DNA from: an uncultured Eubacterium sp.
GTDB taxonomy: Bacteria > Bacillota > Clostridia > Lachnospirales > Lachnospiraceae
DNA: 64,000 nt
Direction: 5' to 3'
Assembly (NCBI GenBank): GCA_910589595.1
Contig: CAJUTM010000013.1
Location: 1 to 64,000 of the forward strand
The translations under genes and the position numbers were made by a program. The notes under the pieces were generated by a model. That model did no database searches. It was not told the DNA's origin and was given only the letters and a program-made list of their open reading frames with translations. This document shows, piece by piece, positions 8,601 through 16,628 of the stretch (its first letter is position 1; every line of letters begins with the position of its first letter).

Positions 8601-9512
8601 TTACAGATTATCCCGCTTTTGAAAACAGTGGTTTAAAATATGCGCCAAATCCTCGCTGATTTGACTGACGGAACAATCAATATCTTTTGGCGTCACCATA
8701 ACTTTTTCCGTCTCTTCTCCCATAATTTCGTTGATGAAACGCTCTATTTCATCTTCCGAGTACCCCTGCTTCTGCAGCACATGTTCCAAGTGGTCTCCGA
8801 TAATCGTTCCGGCGTCTACGACCGTAGGCACACCAATCGCCACAACAGGCACCCCTAAATTTTTTTCATTCAACTCCTTGCGGCGGTTTCCGACACCGGC
8901 GCCGGGCGCTATTCCCGTATCCGTTATTTGAATCGTCGTACAAAGACGGCTGACACTTCTGGCCGCCAAGGCGTCAACGGCAATAACCAAATCCGGTTTT
9001 GTCTGACGCACGACCCCCTCCAGCAATTCTCCTGTCTCAATCCCCGTCTGCGCCATAACTCCCGGTGCAATCGCACTGACGCAGCCATACTGATTTTCCT
9101 CTAAAAATGTATTGCCAAATTCCTGTTTGAAATGTCTCGTTATAAAAAGGGCATCCGTCATTTTGGGGCCGAGAGAATCCGAAGTCACCTCGCGATTGCC
9201 CAATCCGATAATGAGTACGCTTTTCTGTTTCATTCCCTGTATCATCTTTTCCAACTGACCGCAAATACATAACAGCAAGGGCTCGCGCTCCTCAAAATCC
9301 CCGTTCCGCATAAGCTGAGACTCCACTGTCACATAAGTGCCAATCGGCTTTTTCATCGCCTTACTTCCCGCCTCATCCTGAATCTTTACCGTCGTAATCA
9401 GCGCCCTGCCGTCCAGACATTCTTTCTTTTCCAAGAGAACCCCCTGAATTTCCACGTGATTTTGCGGAAAACTCTCTCTCGTCTCCATGGCCAAATCCGT
9501 TCTCTTCTCCAT
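8601..9512 (-). CDS. gpr: Spore germination protease GPR
   Basis: Aspartic-type protease that degrades small acid-soluble spore proteins at germination; made in the forespore as a zymogen that removes its own N-terminal propeptide. The N-terminus has the family signature RTDLAMETRE. Further on come VLIIGLGNREVTSDSLGP and VIAVDALAARS, both conserved GPR blocks. About 303 residues is near usual. The start at 9512 is about ten bases after GGGAGG; a second ATG at 9530 overlaps that site and is less likely. It is the first gene of a gpr-spoIIP unit. Confidence 0.92.
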   Translation of the reverse strand: MEKRTDLAMETRESFPQNHVEIQGVLLEKKECLDGRALITTVKIQDEAGSKAMKKPIGTYVTVESQLMRNGDFEEREPLLLCICGQLEKMIQGMKQKSVLIIGLGNREVTSDSLGPKMTDALFITRHFKQEFGNTFLEENQYGCVSAIAPGVMAQTGIETGELLEGVVRQTKPDLVIAVDALAARSVSRLCTTIQITDTGIAPGAGVGNRRKELNEKNLGVPVVAIGVPTVVDAGTIIGDHLEHVLQKQGYSEDEIERFINEIMGEETEKVMVTPKDIDCSVSQISEDLAHILNHCFQKRDNL

Positions 9513-9543
9513 CAGGAAATCGCCTCCCATTTCTTTTCTCTCA

Positions 9544-9575
9544 GTTAATGTAGCTCAATCCCCGATTTTTATACA
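9544..9575 (-). promoter_or_regulatory. Possible forespore sigma-G-type promoter of gpr
   Basis: On the minus strand TGTATAA (9569-9575) and CATTAAC (9544-9550) are 18 bases apart, resembling the TGnATA / CATnnTA pattern of sigma-F/G promoters. The -10 match is imperfect, and the call leans on gpr being a known forespore gene. Confidence 0.35.
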
Positions 9576-9636
9576 GTATTGTAGAAAGTATTTTTAGACA
9601 GATGAAGCGTTTACCCCATCTTTTTCTTTAAAATAC

Positions 9637-9665
9637 TTGACATTCGGCGAAATGTATACTATGAT
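9637..9665 (+). promoter_or_regulatory. Sigma-A-type promoter of rpsT
   Basis: A perfect TTGACA (9637-9642) and TATGAT (9660-9665) are separated by exactly 17 bases, about 85 bases before the rpsT start. Confidence 0.8.
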
Positions 9666-9749
9666 ACATGAGTATGTTTGTGCTGACGTCCGTGTCCGAG
9701 CAGCCAGACAGAGAACATTAATGAGATAATTACGATGGAGGTGCTGGAA

Positions 9750-10013
9750 TTGGCAAATATTAAATCAGCAAAAAAAAGGATTCTTGTTTCTGAAAAACGC
9801 GCTGCCAGAAATAAATCGGTTCGTTCCCGTGTTAAGACAGCTATCAAAAAAGTAGATGCTGCTATCGAGGCAAACGATAAGGCTGCTGCTGAAGCTGCTT
9901 TAAAAGCTGCGGTATCTGAGCTTGACAAAGCGACTAAAAAAGGTGTGTATCATAAGAACACAACCGCAAGAAAAGTTTCCCGTTTGACAATTGCCGTAAA
10001 CAAACTTGCGTAA
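9750..10013 (+). CDS. rpsT: 30S ribosomal protein S20
   Basis: Small-subunit ribosomal protein that binds the 5' domain and helix 44 of 16S rRNA. The sequence begins with the family signature ANIKSAKKRI and continues as basic helices ending in RLTIAVNKLA; 87 residues is the usual length. The likely start is TTG at 9750, eight bases after GGAGGTG. The ATG at 9735 overlaps that site and would add five residues that the family lacks. It is transcribed alone from a strong promoter and ends at an intrinsic terminator. A rare TTG start may limit its translation, as in the TTG/UUG-started rpsT of other bacteria. Confidence 0.93.
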   Translation: MANIKSAKKRILVSEKRAARNKSVRSRVKTAIKKVDAAIEANDKAAAEAALKAAVSELDKATKKGVYHKNTTARKVSRLTIAVNKLA

Positions 10014-10063
10014 TGTAGAGGGCAGTCGTACTGCAACTACACATTTACCCGTCGAATATAATC

Positions 10064-10088
10064 GGACTGTCTGCTGACAGTCCTTTTG
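10064..10088 (+). terminator. Rho-independent terminator of rpsT
   Basis: Perfect eight-base arms GGACTGTC (10064-10071) and GACAGTCC (10076-10083), four-base loop, then TTTTGTGTT. Confidence 0.85.
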
Positions 10089-10128
10089 TGTTAGAAAAAA
10101 TTTTCCGCTATGACAGGAGGACAAAATA

Positions 10129-10611
10129 ATGAAACGACAAGACTACTTATCTTGGGACCAGTATTTTATGGGAATCGCAAAACTTTCTTCCATGCGAAGT
10201 AAAGACCCCAACACGAGTGTAGGGGCCTGTATCGTCGGTAAAGACAACAAAATATTATCGGTCGGCTACAACGGCATGCCGCAGGGCTGTTCCGACGACG
10301 AATATCCGTGGGAACGTGAACACAGCGACCCGCTTGAGACAAAATACCTCTATGTTTGCCATGCCGAGCTGAATGCGCTTCTCAATTATACGGGTACGAA
10401 TCTGCAGGGCGCCAAAGTGTACACAACTCTCTTTCCTTGTAATGAATGTACTAAAGCACTGATTCAATCGGGCATTTGTGAAGTTATATACGGAGAAGAT
10501 AAATATGCGAATACCGCTTCCGTTATCGCAGCAAAAAAAATGATGGCCTCTTCGGGAGTAACGTATCGCCAATATGAAAATTTACATAATACCATTGAAA
10601 TGGATTTATAA
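10129..10611 (+). CDS. Deoxycytidylate (dCMP) deaminase, ComEB-like
   Basis: Zinc-dependent deaminase converting dCMP to dUMP for dTMP synthesis. It carries the cytidine-deaminase signature: the HAE motif in CHAELNALLN (histidine ligand and catalytic glutamate) and PCNEC, whose cysteines complete zinc binding. The N-terminal SKDPNTSVGACIV and GYNGMP segments are typical for the dCMP branch. 160 residues is normal; the ATG follows AGGAGGACAAAATA. It lies downstream of rpsT but beyond that gene's terminator, so it probably has its own promoter, and it converges on the amidase gene. Confidence 0.92.
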   Translation: MKRQDYLSWDQYFMGIAKLSSMRSKDPNTSVGACIVGKDNKILSVGYNGMPQGCSDDEYPWEREHSDPLETKYLYVCHAELNALLNYTGTNLQGAKVYTTLFPCNECTKALIQSGICEVIYGEDKYANTASVIAAKKMMASSGVTYRQYENLHNTIEMDL

Positions 10612-10640
10612 CACATACCGCTGCGGCCATACAGCCGCCG

Positions 10641-11336
10641 CTATACGCTTTGTATCCTGCGCTTCACATCGTTTCGCAATTGTAACCACTCATCTTCATT
10701 TTTCACATAATATAGCGGACACATTTTCCCCGTCACATCATAGTGGCGGATGATGTCCTCTTCCTGTAAATCAAATTTCAAACATAAGTATGCCAGTAAT
10801 TCCACGAGCGCCTTATATGTAATATCACTAAACTTACCGGATTTATCTTTGTGACAGCACTCTACCGATATCGTGTCGCCATTTCTCTCATTCGATGCGT
10901 ACGCTATCTCATTGAGCGGTATGCACTGAACAATCTGCCCCTCCAGTCCGACAATAAAATGACTGCTGGCATAAATCGGCGTTTCTCTTTCCTTATTAAT
11001 CTCCGGCAGATTGTTAAAATAATTGCGGTTGTCTCCGGCATCCGTCTTCGGATTGGCTGTATAATGGACTACAATCCCGTTTACTTTATTTAACGCCACC
11101 GCCGGACGGGAAAACTTATTTTTTACAAGTAATTGTGTATCAATCGTAATCTTGGGAAGTGTTTTCGCTTTGTTTACCGTCTGTTGTGAATCGGTTTTTC
11201 CTGTAAGAGAAATTATCCCGCATATAAAAAGGATAAAAAGCGCTGCCCCACTGATAGTCAGGACGCAGCGTTTTATTCTCACTCTCCGCTTCCGTCTGCG
11301 GCGGACGCGGGAGGATGGATATGTTCTATTCGACAC
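10641..11336 (-). CDS. Membrane-anchored N-acetylmuramoyl-L-alanine amidase (amidase_2/PGRP type)
   Basis: Predicted zinc amidase cutting the glycan-peptide bond in peptidoglycan. A very basic N-terminus (SSRVRRRRKRRVRIK) precedes one membrane segment (about residues 26-46), leaving the catalytic domain outside. Catalytic features are VVHYTANP (first zinc histidine), a SSHFIVG strand and IIRHYDVTGKMCP (later histidine, with the cysteine site used by this branch). The apparent start is a GTG at 11336, eleven bases inside the 3' end of guaB, with no strong ribosome-binding site; another GTG lies 18 codons in. Overlap with guaB suggests translational coupling. Confidence 0.82.
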   Translation of the reverse strand: MSNRTYPSSRVRRRRKRRVRIKRCVLTISGAALFILFICGIISLTGKTDSQQTVNKAKTLPKITIDTQLLVKNKFSRPAVALNKVNGIVVHYTANPKTDAGDNRNYFNNLPEINKERETPIYASSHFIVGLEGQIVQCIPLNEIAYASNERNGDTISVECCHKDKSGKFSDITYKALVELLAYLCLKFDLQEEDIIRHYDVTGKMCPLYYVKNEDEWLQLRNDVKRRIQSV

Positions 11337-12783
11337 TGTAATTCGGCGCCTCTTTTGTAATATGAATATCGTGCGGATGACTCTCTTTCAGCGACGCTGC
11401 CGAGATTTTCACAAACCGGCCGTTTTCTTTTAATTCCTCAACCGTCGCCGCACCACAGTAACCCATGCCGGAACGGAGCCCGCCAATCAACTGGAATACC
11501 GTATCCTCCACAGAACCTTTATATGCCACACGCCCTTCTACGCCCTCCGGCACAAGCTTTTTGGCATCCTGCTGGAAATAACGGTCTTTACTTCCGTTTT
11601 CCATAGCAGCAATCGAACCCATCCCGCGATACACTTTATATTTTCTTCCCTGAAATAATTCAAAACTTCCCGGACTCTCGTCACATCCGGCAAAAATACT
11701 TCCCATCATACAAACATTGGCTCCCGCTGCAATCGCTTTCGTCATGTCGCCAGAATATTTAATGCCGCCGTCCGCGATAACCGGAATGCCATATTCCTTT
11801 GCCACATTATAAGCGTCCATAATAGCCGTAACCTGAGGAACGCCAATACCGGCTACAACACGCGTCGTACAGATGGAGCCGGGACCGATACCAACCTTGA
11901 CCGCGTCAACTCCCGCTTCAATCAACGCTTTTGTACCCTCTCCCGTTGCCACGTTTCCGGCAATAATACCAAGGTTCGGATACGCTTCGCGTACCATTTT
12001 CACAACTTTAAGAACATTGGCGGAATGACCGTGCGCCGTATCAATAACAATCACATCTACCTGCGCTTTAACTAAGGCGTCGACACGCTCCATAATGTTG
12101 GCCGTTACTCCGACGCCGGCTCCGCAGAGCAGTCTTCCCTGCTTGTCTTTTGCTGAATTTGGATATTTAATCTGCTTCTCAATATCCTTAATCGTAATCA
12201 ACCCTTTGAGGTTGCCATCCTTATCTACAATCGGAAGTTTTTCTTTTCTTGCTTTCGCCAGTATTTTCTTTGCCTCTTCAAGGGTAATCCCCTCCTGCGC
12301 TGTCACAAGACCATCAGCCGTCATACACTCCTTAATTTTTTTCGTGTAATCCGTCTCAAATTTCAAATCACGGTTCGTTATAATACCGACCAGCTTTTTG
12401 TCGTCTCCTTCTGTAATCGGTACGCCGGAAATACGGAATTTCCCCATAAGGTCATCGGCGTCTGCCAATGTATGTTCCGGAGAGAGATAAAACGGGTCTG
12501 TAATAACTCCATTTTCCGAACGTTTTACCTGATCAACCTCTACTGCCTGTGCTTCTATGGACATATTCTTGTGGATAATGCCTATCCCTCCCTGTCTGGC
12601 CATGGCAATCGCCATGCGGTGCTCCGTAACGGTATCCATACCAGCGCTCATCATTGGAATATTCAGTTCAATATCTTTCGTCAAGTGAGTCCGCAGACAA
12701 ACTTCATTGGGAATCACTTCAGAATAAGAAGGTACCAGTAATACGTCGTCAAATGTAATGCCCTCACCAATAATCAATCCCAT
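11326..12783 (-). CDS. guaB: IMP dehydrogenase
   Basis: Oxidises IMP to XMP with NAD, the committed step of GMP synthesis. The TIM barrel is interrupted at about residues 95-205 by two CBS domains (LVGIITNRDLKFE, LKGLITIKDIEKQ). The catalytic cysteine lies in GPGSICTTRVVAGIG, and the flap motif and nucleotide loop are present (ADGGIKYSGD, GSIFAGCDESPG). Length 485 residues is canonical. A strong promoter lies about 40 bases upstream. Its 3' end overlaps the amidase gene by eleven bases. Confidence 0.97.
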   Translation of the reverse strand: MGLIIGEGITFDDVLLVPSYSEVIPNEVCLRTHLTKDIELNIPMMSAGMDTVTEHRMAIAMARQGGIGIIHKNMSIEAQAVEVDQVKRSENGVITDPFYLSPEHTLADADDLMGKFRISGVPITEGDDKKLVGIITNRDLKFETDYTKKIKECMTADGLVTAQEGITLEEAKKILAKARKEKLPIVDKDGNLKGLITIKDIEKQIKYPNSAKDKQGRLLCGAGVGVTANIMERVDALVKAQVDVIVIDTAHGHSANVLKVVKMVREAYPNLGIIAGNVATGEGTKALIEAGVDAVKVGIGPGSICTTRVVAGIGVPQVTAIMDAYNVAKEYGIPVIADGGIKYSGDMTKAIAAGANVCMMGSIFAGCDESPGSFELFQGRKYKVYRGMGSIAAMENGSKDRYFQQDAKKLVPEGVEGRVAYKGSVEDTVFQLIGGLRSGMGYCGAATVEELKENGRFVKISAASLKESHPHDIHITKEAPNYSVE

Positions 12784-12819
12784 TTTTATCTTCCTCTCTT
12801 CTATATTTATATTTCACCT

Positions 12820-12848
12820 ATTGTATCTAAAAACCAAAAACTTGTCAA
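12820..12848 (-). promoter_or_regulatory. Sigma-A-type promoter of guaB
   Basis: On the minus strand TTGACA (12843-12848) and TACAAT (12820-12825) are 17 bases apart. I saw no purine-riboswitch fold in the short leader. Confidence 0.8.
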
Positions 12849-12925
12849 CCCATTATTCTTCTTTTTTCAACACACTTTTTGTAAAAATGGCTGCGCACAG
12901 AATGCACTTTCCTATAAGTAAAAAA

Positions 12926-12970
12926 GTACTCACAAAAATGCAAGACACGAAACGCACATTTGTGAGTACA
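12926..12970 (-). terminator. Terminator of the groES-groEL-membrane protein unit
   Basis: Perfect eleven-base arms GTACTCACAAA (12926-12936) and TTTGTGAGTAC (12959-12969), an unusually long 22-base loop, and ACTTTTTTAC on the minus-strand exit side. Confidence 0.7.
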
Positions 12971-12987
12971 ACAATATCATTTTTATG

Positions 12988-13506
12988 CTATTCTGAATAT
13001 TCCACAATCTCCGGACATTTCTTATGCATCAACTCTACCATTCGGGATGTCGGCTCAAAAAGGATAACGACTTTTTCTTTCTGTTCCGATATGCGGGTAG
13101 CTATTCCATAAATAGCGGCATCCTCTCTCATGGAAGAATAATCTTTCACTTCTAAATGCCGATACCCGTCCAGACGATGAGATTGAACAGGCGCAACCAC
13201 ATCCGCTTCCTCAATCTCAATGCGCAAAATATTTTTGCGCCGCTCGCCTCCCTGAATCATATCAAAATCTAATTGTCCATCGCAAAAAACGTATTCCCAT
13301 TCGATTCTAAATCTGGGCCAGTACCAGATAAGAGCAAATATGGCCGCCACACCAATAAAGACAATAATGTGGATGCCCGTCTGCATTGCTCCCAAAACGG
13401 ACGCTGTAAATACAAGTATTACGAGTAAAATCAATGTCATCTTAAGCGCCACACCGGCTGCTGTCACTTTCTTTTTTGCATTTGCTTCTGCATAGGATTG
13501 TTCCAT
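12988..13506 (-). CDS. Membrane protein of unknown function (DUF6106-like)
   Basis: A 172-residue protein with two adjacent hydrophobic segments (about residues 22-42 and 46-64) and then a soluble, beta-rich C-terminal domain, probably cytoplasmic. The layout and the YVFCDGQLDFDMIQGGERRK stretch resemble a DUF6106-type family that I associate with Lachnospiraceae; the assignment is from memory. The gene starts 26 bases after groEL with no terminator between, so it should be co-transcribed with the chaperonin genes and rise on heat shock. No catalytic motif is visible. Confidence 0.75.
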   Translation of the reverse strand: MEQSYAEANAKKKVTAAGVALKMTLILLVILVFTASVLGAMQTGIHIIVFIGVAAIFALIWYWPRFRIEWEYVFCDGQLDFDMIQGGERRKNILRIEIEEADVVAPVQSHRLDGYRHLEVKDYSSMREDAAIYGIATRISEQKEKVVILFEPTSRMVELMHKKCPEIVEYSE

Positions 13507-13532
13507 GTTTTTCTCCTGTCTGTTGTGGATAA

Positions 13533-15158
13533 TTACATCATTCCGCCCATACCGGCGCCGCCTGCAGGCATCGGAGGTACATCTTCTTTAATATTAGCAA
13601 CTACAGACTCGGTTGTCAACAATGTTGACGCCACACTGGTTGCGTTCTGCAAAGCGCTTCTCGTCACCTTAGCCGGATCCAGAATGCCGCATTCTACCAT
13701 ATCTACATATTCTTCCGTCAAAGCGTTAAAGCCGTAACCAGCCTCACCGGAAGAAACTTTATCAATAATAACAGAACCTTCCAGACCTGCATTTTCCGCA
13801 ATACGGCGAAGCGGGGATTCCAACGCTTTCAAAATAATATTGGCGCCCGTCTTTTCATCTCCCTCCAGAGTAGCCGCCAGTTTGGCAACTTCTTTGCTTG
13901 CGTGGATATAAGCCGAGCCACCGCCGGAAATAATTCCCTCTTCTACAGCAGCTCTTGTTGCAGCCAGCGCATCTTCCATACGAAGTTTTGCCTCCTGCAT
14001 TTCCGTCTCTGTAGCCGCGCCTACACGCACAACGGCAACGCCGCCAGCCAGCTTAGCCAGTCTCTCCTGCAATTTCTCGCGGTCAAAATCAGATGTCGTC
14101 TCCTCAATCTGCATTTTAATCTGGGCAACACGCGCTTCAATATCTGCCTTATCACCCTCGCCGTCGACGATAATCGTATTCTCTTTCTGAACTTTAACGG
14201 ATTTTGCACGGCCGAGCATATCCATCGTCGTCTCTTTCAAATCAAGACCGAGCTCTTCTGAAATTACCTGTCCGCCTGTCAGAATTGCGATATCTTTCAA
14301 CATCTCTTTTCTGCGGTCGCCATATCCCGGCGCTTTCACAGCAACGACATTAAATGTTCCGCGCAATTTATTGATAACCAATGTGCTGAGCGCTTCTCCC
14401 TCTACGTCCTCGGCAATAATAAGAAGTCTTGCACTTGCCTGAACAACCTGCTCAAGGAGAGGCAGTATTTCCTGTATATTGGAAATCTTTTTATCCGTAA
14501 TCAAAATGTATGGATTCTCGAGTTCTGCCTCCATTTTATCCATATTGGTAGCCATATATGCAGACAGGTATCCTCTGTCAAACTGCATACCTTCTACCAT
14601 GTCCAGCTCTGTCATCATCGTCTTTGATTCTTCAATCGTAATGACGCCGTCGTTGGCAACCTTTTCCATCGCGTCGGCAATCATCTCGCCAACCTGCTCA
14701 TCACCGGCAGAAATAGCAGCCACTTTGGCAATCTGCTCTTTTCCTGTCAGGGTGGAGCTCATTGCCTGAATTGATTCAACGGCAACTTCTGTCGCTTTCT
14801 TCATACCTTTACGGAGAATAATCGGGTTTGCTCCGGCAGCAAGGTTTTTCATGCCCTCGTTTATCATTGACTGCGCGAGAACCGTCGCCGTCGTCGTACC
14901 GTCGCCGGCAACATCATTTGTCTTTGTAGCAACTTCTTTCACAAGCTGCGCGCCCATGTTTTCAAATGCATCTTCTAATTCAATCTCTTTGGCAATTGTC
15001 ACGCCGTCGTTTGTAATCAATGGTGCGCCAAATGACTTATCAAGAACTACATTTCTTCCCTTTGGCCCTAACGTAACGCGTACGGTATCGGATAATTTAT
15101 TTACACCTGCTTCCAGTGCAGCTCTGGCCTCTGCCCCAAACTTAATCTCTTTCGCCAT
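13533..15158 (-). CDS. groEL: Chaperonin GroEL (Hsp60)
   Basis: ATP-driven folding chaperone forming a double seven-membered ring that is capped by GroES. All domains are present: equatorial (NDGVTIAKEIELEDAFENMG, GDGTTTATVLAQ nucleotide site), intermediate, apical (GYLSAYMATNMDKMEAEL) and the flexible C-terminal Gly-Met tail (GGAGMGGMM). Length 541 residues is standard. It follows groES by about 20 bases under the same CIRCE-controlled promoter. Confidence 0.98.
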   Translation of the reverse strand: MAKEIKFGAEARAALEAGVNKLSDTVRVTLGPKGRNVVLDKSFGAPLITNDGVTIAKEIELEDAFENMGAQLVKEVATKTNDVAGDGTTTATVLAQSMINEGMKNLAAGANPIILRKGMKKATEVAVESIQAMSSTLTGKEQIAKVAAISAGDEQVGEMIADAMEKVANDGVITIEESKTMMTELDMVEGMQFDRGYLSAYMATNMDKMEAELENPYILITDKKISNIQEILPLLEQVVQASARLLIIAEDVEGEALSTLVINKLRGTFNVVAVKAPGYGDRRKEMLKDIAILTGGQVISEELGLDLKETTMDMLGRAKSVKVQKENTIIVDGEGDKADIEARVAQIKMQIEETTSDFDREKLQERLAKLAGGVAVVRVGAATETEMQEAKLRMEDALAATRAAVEEGIISGGGSAYIHASKEVAKLAATLEGDEKTGANIILKALESPLRRIAENAGLEGSVIIDKVSSGEAGYGFNALTEEYVDMVECGILDPAKVTRSALQNATSVASTLLTTESVVANIKEDVPPMPAGGAGMGGMM

Positions 15159-15178
15159 AATTCTCTAACCTCCTAATA

Positions 15179-15463
15179 TTATTCAACGATTGCTAAAATA
15201 TCATTTTGACGGACAATCACATATTCGTCACCATCTAATTTCACATCAGTTCCTGCATATTTGGAATAAATAACTTTATCGCCCTCTTTTACTTCCATCT
15301 TTACTTCTTTTCCATCTACCATTCCTCCGGGGCCGACAGCAACGATTTCAGCCTGCTGTGGTTTCTCCTGCGCCTGTCCCGGCAACACAATACCGGATTT
15401 CGTTGTCTCTTCCGCATCTAACTGTTTCAATACAACTCTGTCACCTAAAGGTACTAATTTCAT
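15179..15463 (-). CDS. groES: Co-chaperonin GroES (Hsp10)
   Basis: Lid of the GroEL chamber. It begins MKLVPLGDRVVLK and contains the mobile loop near residues 16-32 (EETTKSGIVLPGQA) and the YSKYAGTDVKLDGDEYVIV barrel strands; 94 residues is typical. I place the start at 15463, eight bases after GGAGG; the ATG at 15478 overlaps that site and would add five foreign residues. It heads the operon directly after a CIRCE operator. Confidence 0.97.
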   Translation of the reverse strand: MKLVPLGDRVVLKQLDAEETTKSGIVLPGQAQEKPQQAEIVAVGPGGMVDGKEVKMEVKEGDKVIYSKYAGTDVKLDGDEYVIVRQNDILAIVE

Positions 15464-15491
15464 TCTACTTTCCTCCATTTCCTTTTTCTTG

Positions 15492-15518
15492 TTAGCACTC
15501 TTTCTGATTGAGTGCTAA
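15492..15518 (-). promoter_or_regulatory. CIRCE operator (HrcA binding site)
   Basis: Perfect TTAGCACTC (15492-15500), nine-base spacer, GAGTGCTAA (15510-15518): the HrcA heat-shock operator, between the groESL promoter and the groES start codon. Confidence 0.97.
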
Positions 15519-15530
15519 ATGATTATCCTA

Positions 15531-15559
15531 ATAATATGCCTTTTATAGAAGAAATGCAA
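15531..15559 (-). promoter_or_regulatory. Sigma-A-type promoter of groESL
   Basis: On the minus strand TTGCAT (15554-15559) and TATTAT (15531-15536) are 17 bases apart, directly upstream of the CIRCE operator. Confidence 0.65.
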
Positions 15560-15787
15560 CAGCAATTCCCTAACCAATTTCCACTATTATCCATTATATG
15601 CTCTTTTTATCTCAATTATACTCTTTTTTTCTTATATTTTTAACTTATTTTCATTTTTTTATATGATATGTTATGATACCAAGTGAAAAGGTAAAATGCC
15701 GTTTATGCTTGCATGATAAATAAGTTTTTTCGAACTTATCCGGCTTGTAAACTTGAGACCCGCAAAACATAAGAAAGGAAGTTCTAT
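15560..15787. other. Remainder of the groES to Cys-rich protein intergenic region
   Basis: Divergent region; together with the CIRCE segment it is 324 bp without a gene. It is AT-rich, with TATGAT near 15672-15677 as a possible -10 for the plus-strand gene and a hairpin ATAAGTT (15720-15726) / AACTTAT (15733-15739) in the plus-strand leader. I do not recognise a riboswitch. Confidence 0.45.
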
Positions 15788-16516
15788 ATGAAAGAAGTTT
15801 TATACGATATTCCCGTAAACGATATTTTTGATAACCCCTGTGAATGCGTCATCTGCGCCATGAAGAAAAAGCTGGATGACGACGAAGTTGCCTTTGCCAT
15901 GGGGCCAAGCTATATGGAAGATGACATCCGGCTTACTACTGACGAAATTGGATTTTGCGCCCACCACATAAAAATGATGTACCATTTTGAAAACCGCCTT
16001 GGTCTGGGACTGATTCTACAATCTCATATGAACAAAACGATACAGAACATAGAAAAGTTACAGAAAAAGGGACGTACTTCCGGCGGCAGGCTCTTCTCGA
16101 AAAATACCGCTTCCGCCCTGTATCAGTATACCGAAGAACAGACGCGCTCCTGTTTTCTCTGCAACCGCATAAAAAATATTTTCAAACGCTATCTTATCAC
16201 TACCTTTTATCTCTATGATAAAGATGACAACTTCCGGAAAAAATTCAGAAACTGTCAGGGCTTCTGTGTAGAGCATTATGGGCTTCTGTATGAAATGGCG
16301 CCAAGTTACTTATCCCATTCCGTTCTGGAAGACTTTACTGCGGATTTAAATAAAATCTTTCTCGATAATTTTAAACGTATGCAGGAAGAGGTCTCATGGT
16401 TCGTAGACAAATTTGATTACCGCAACGCAGACAAACCGTGGGGAACATCAAAAGATGCATTGCAAAGAGCATTAACAAAAACAAACGGGGTTGTTTCCAT
16501 CGAAACTGAAACTTAA
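15788..16516 (+). CDS. Cys-rich protein with duplicated CxxC...GFCxxH module (DUF6062-like)
   Basis: A 242-residue protein built from two similar halves. Half one has C20xxC23 and, 34 residues on, GFC57AHH60. Half two has C122xxC125 and, 35 residues on, GFC160VEH163. Each C-C-C-H set could bind one zinc. No signal peptide or membrane segment is visible, so it is probably cytosolic. It resembles a DUF6062-type family (named from memory). The ATG follows AAAGGAAG. It is a single plus-strand gene between groES and a convergent terminator. Function unknown; redox or metal-bound scaffold roles would both fit. Confidence 0.8.
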   Translation: MKEVLYDIPVNDIFDNPCECVICAMKKKLDDDEVAFAMGPSYMEDDIRLTTDEIGFCAHHIKMMYHFENRLGLGLILQSHMNKTIQNIEKLQKKGRTSGGRLFSKNTASALYQYTEEQTRSCFLCNRIKNIFKRYLITTFYLYDKDDNFRKKFRNCQGFCVEHYGLLYEMAPSYLSHSVLEDFTADLNKIFLDNFKRMQEEVSWFVDKFDYRNADKPWGTSKDALQRALTKTNGVVSIETET

Positions 16517-16564
16517 CATCTCACTAATTTCAAAACACACTTCTAAATAGTAAATAGAAAATAA

Positions 16565-16600
16565 CCCAATGGAACAAATTCAAATCCGTTCCATTGGGCC
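16565..16600. terminator. Bidirectional terminator between convergent genes
   Basis: Perfect eleven-base arms CCCAATGGAAC (16565-16575) and GTTCCATTGGG (16588-16598), twelve-base loop, T-rich exit on the minus strand (TTATTTTC). Confidence 0.75.
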
Positions 16601-16628
16601 TAAAGCACATTTTCCCATAACTTTTCTT

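Noticed and set aside
10612..10640. Terminator between the deaminase and amidase genes (GCGGC/GCCGC hairpin)
   Set aside because: Only a five-base stem and no T run; left out as a feature.
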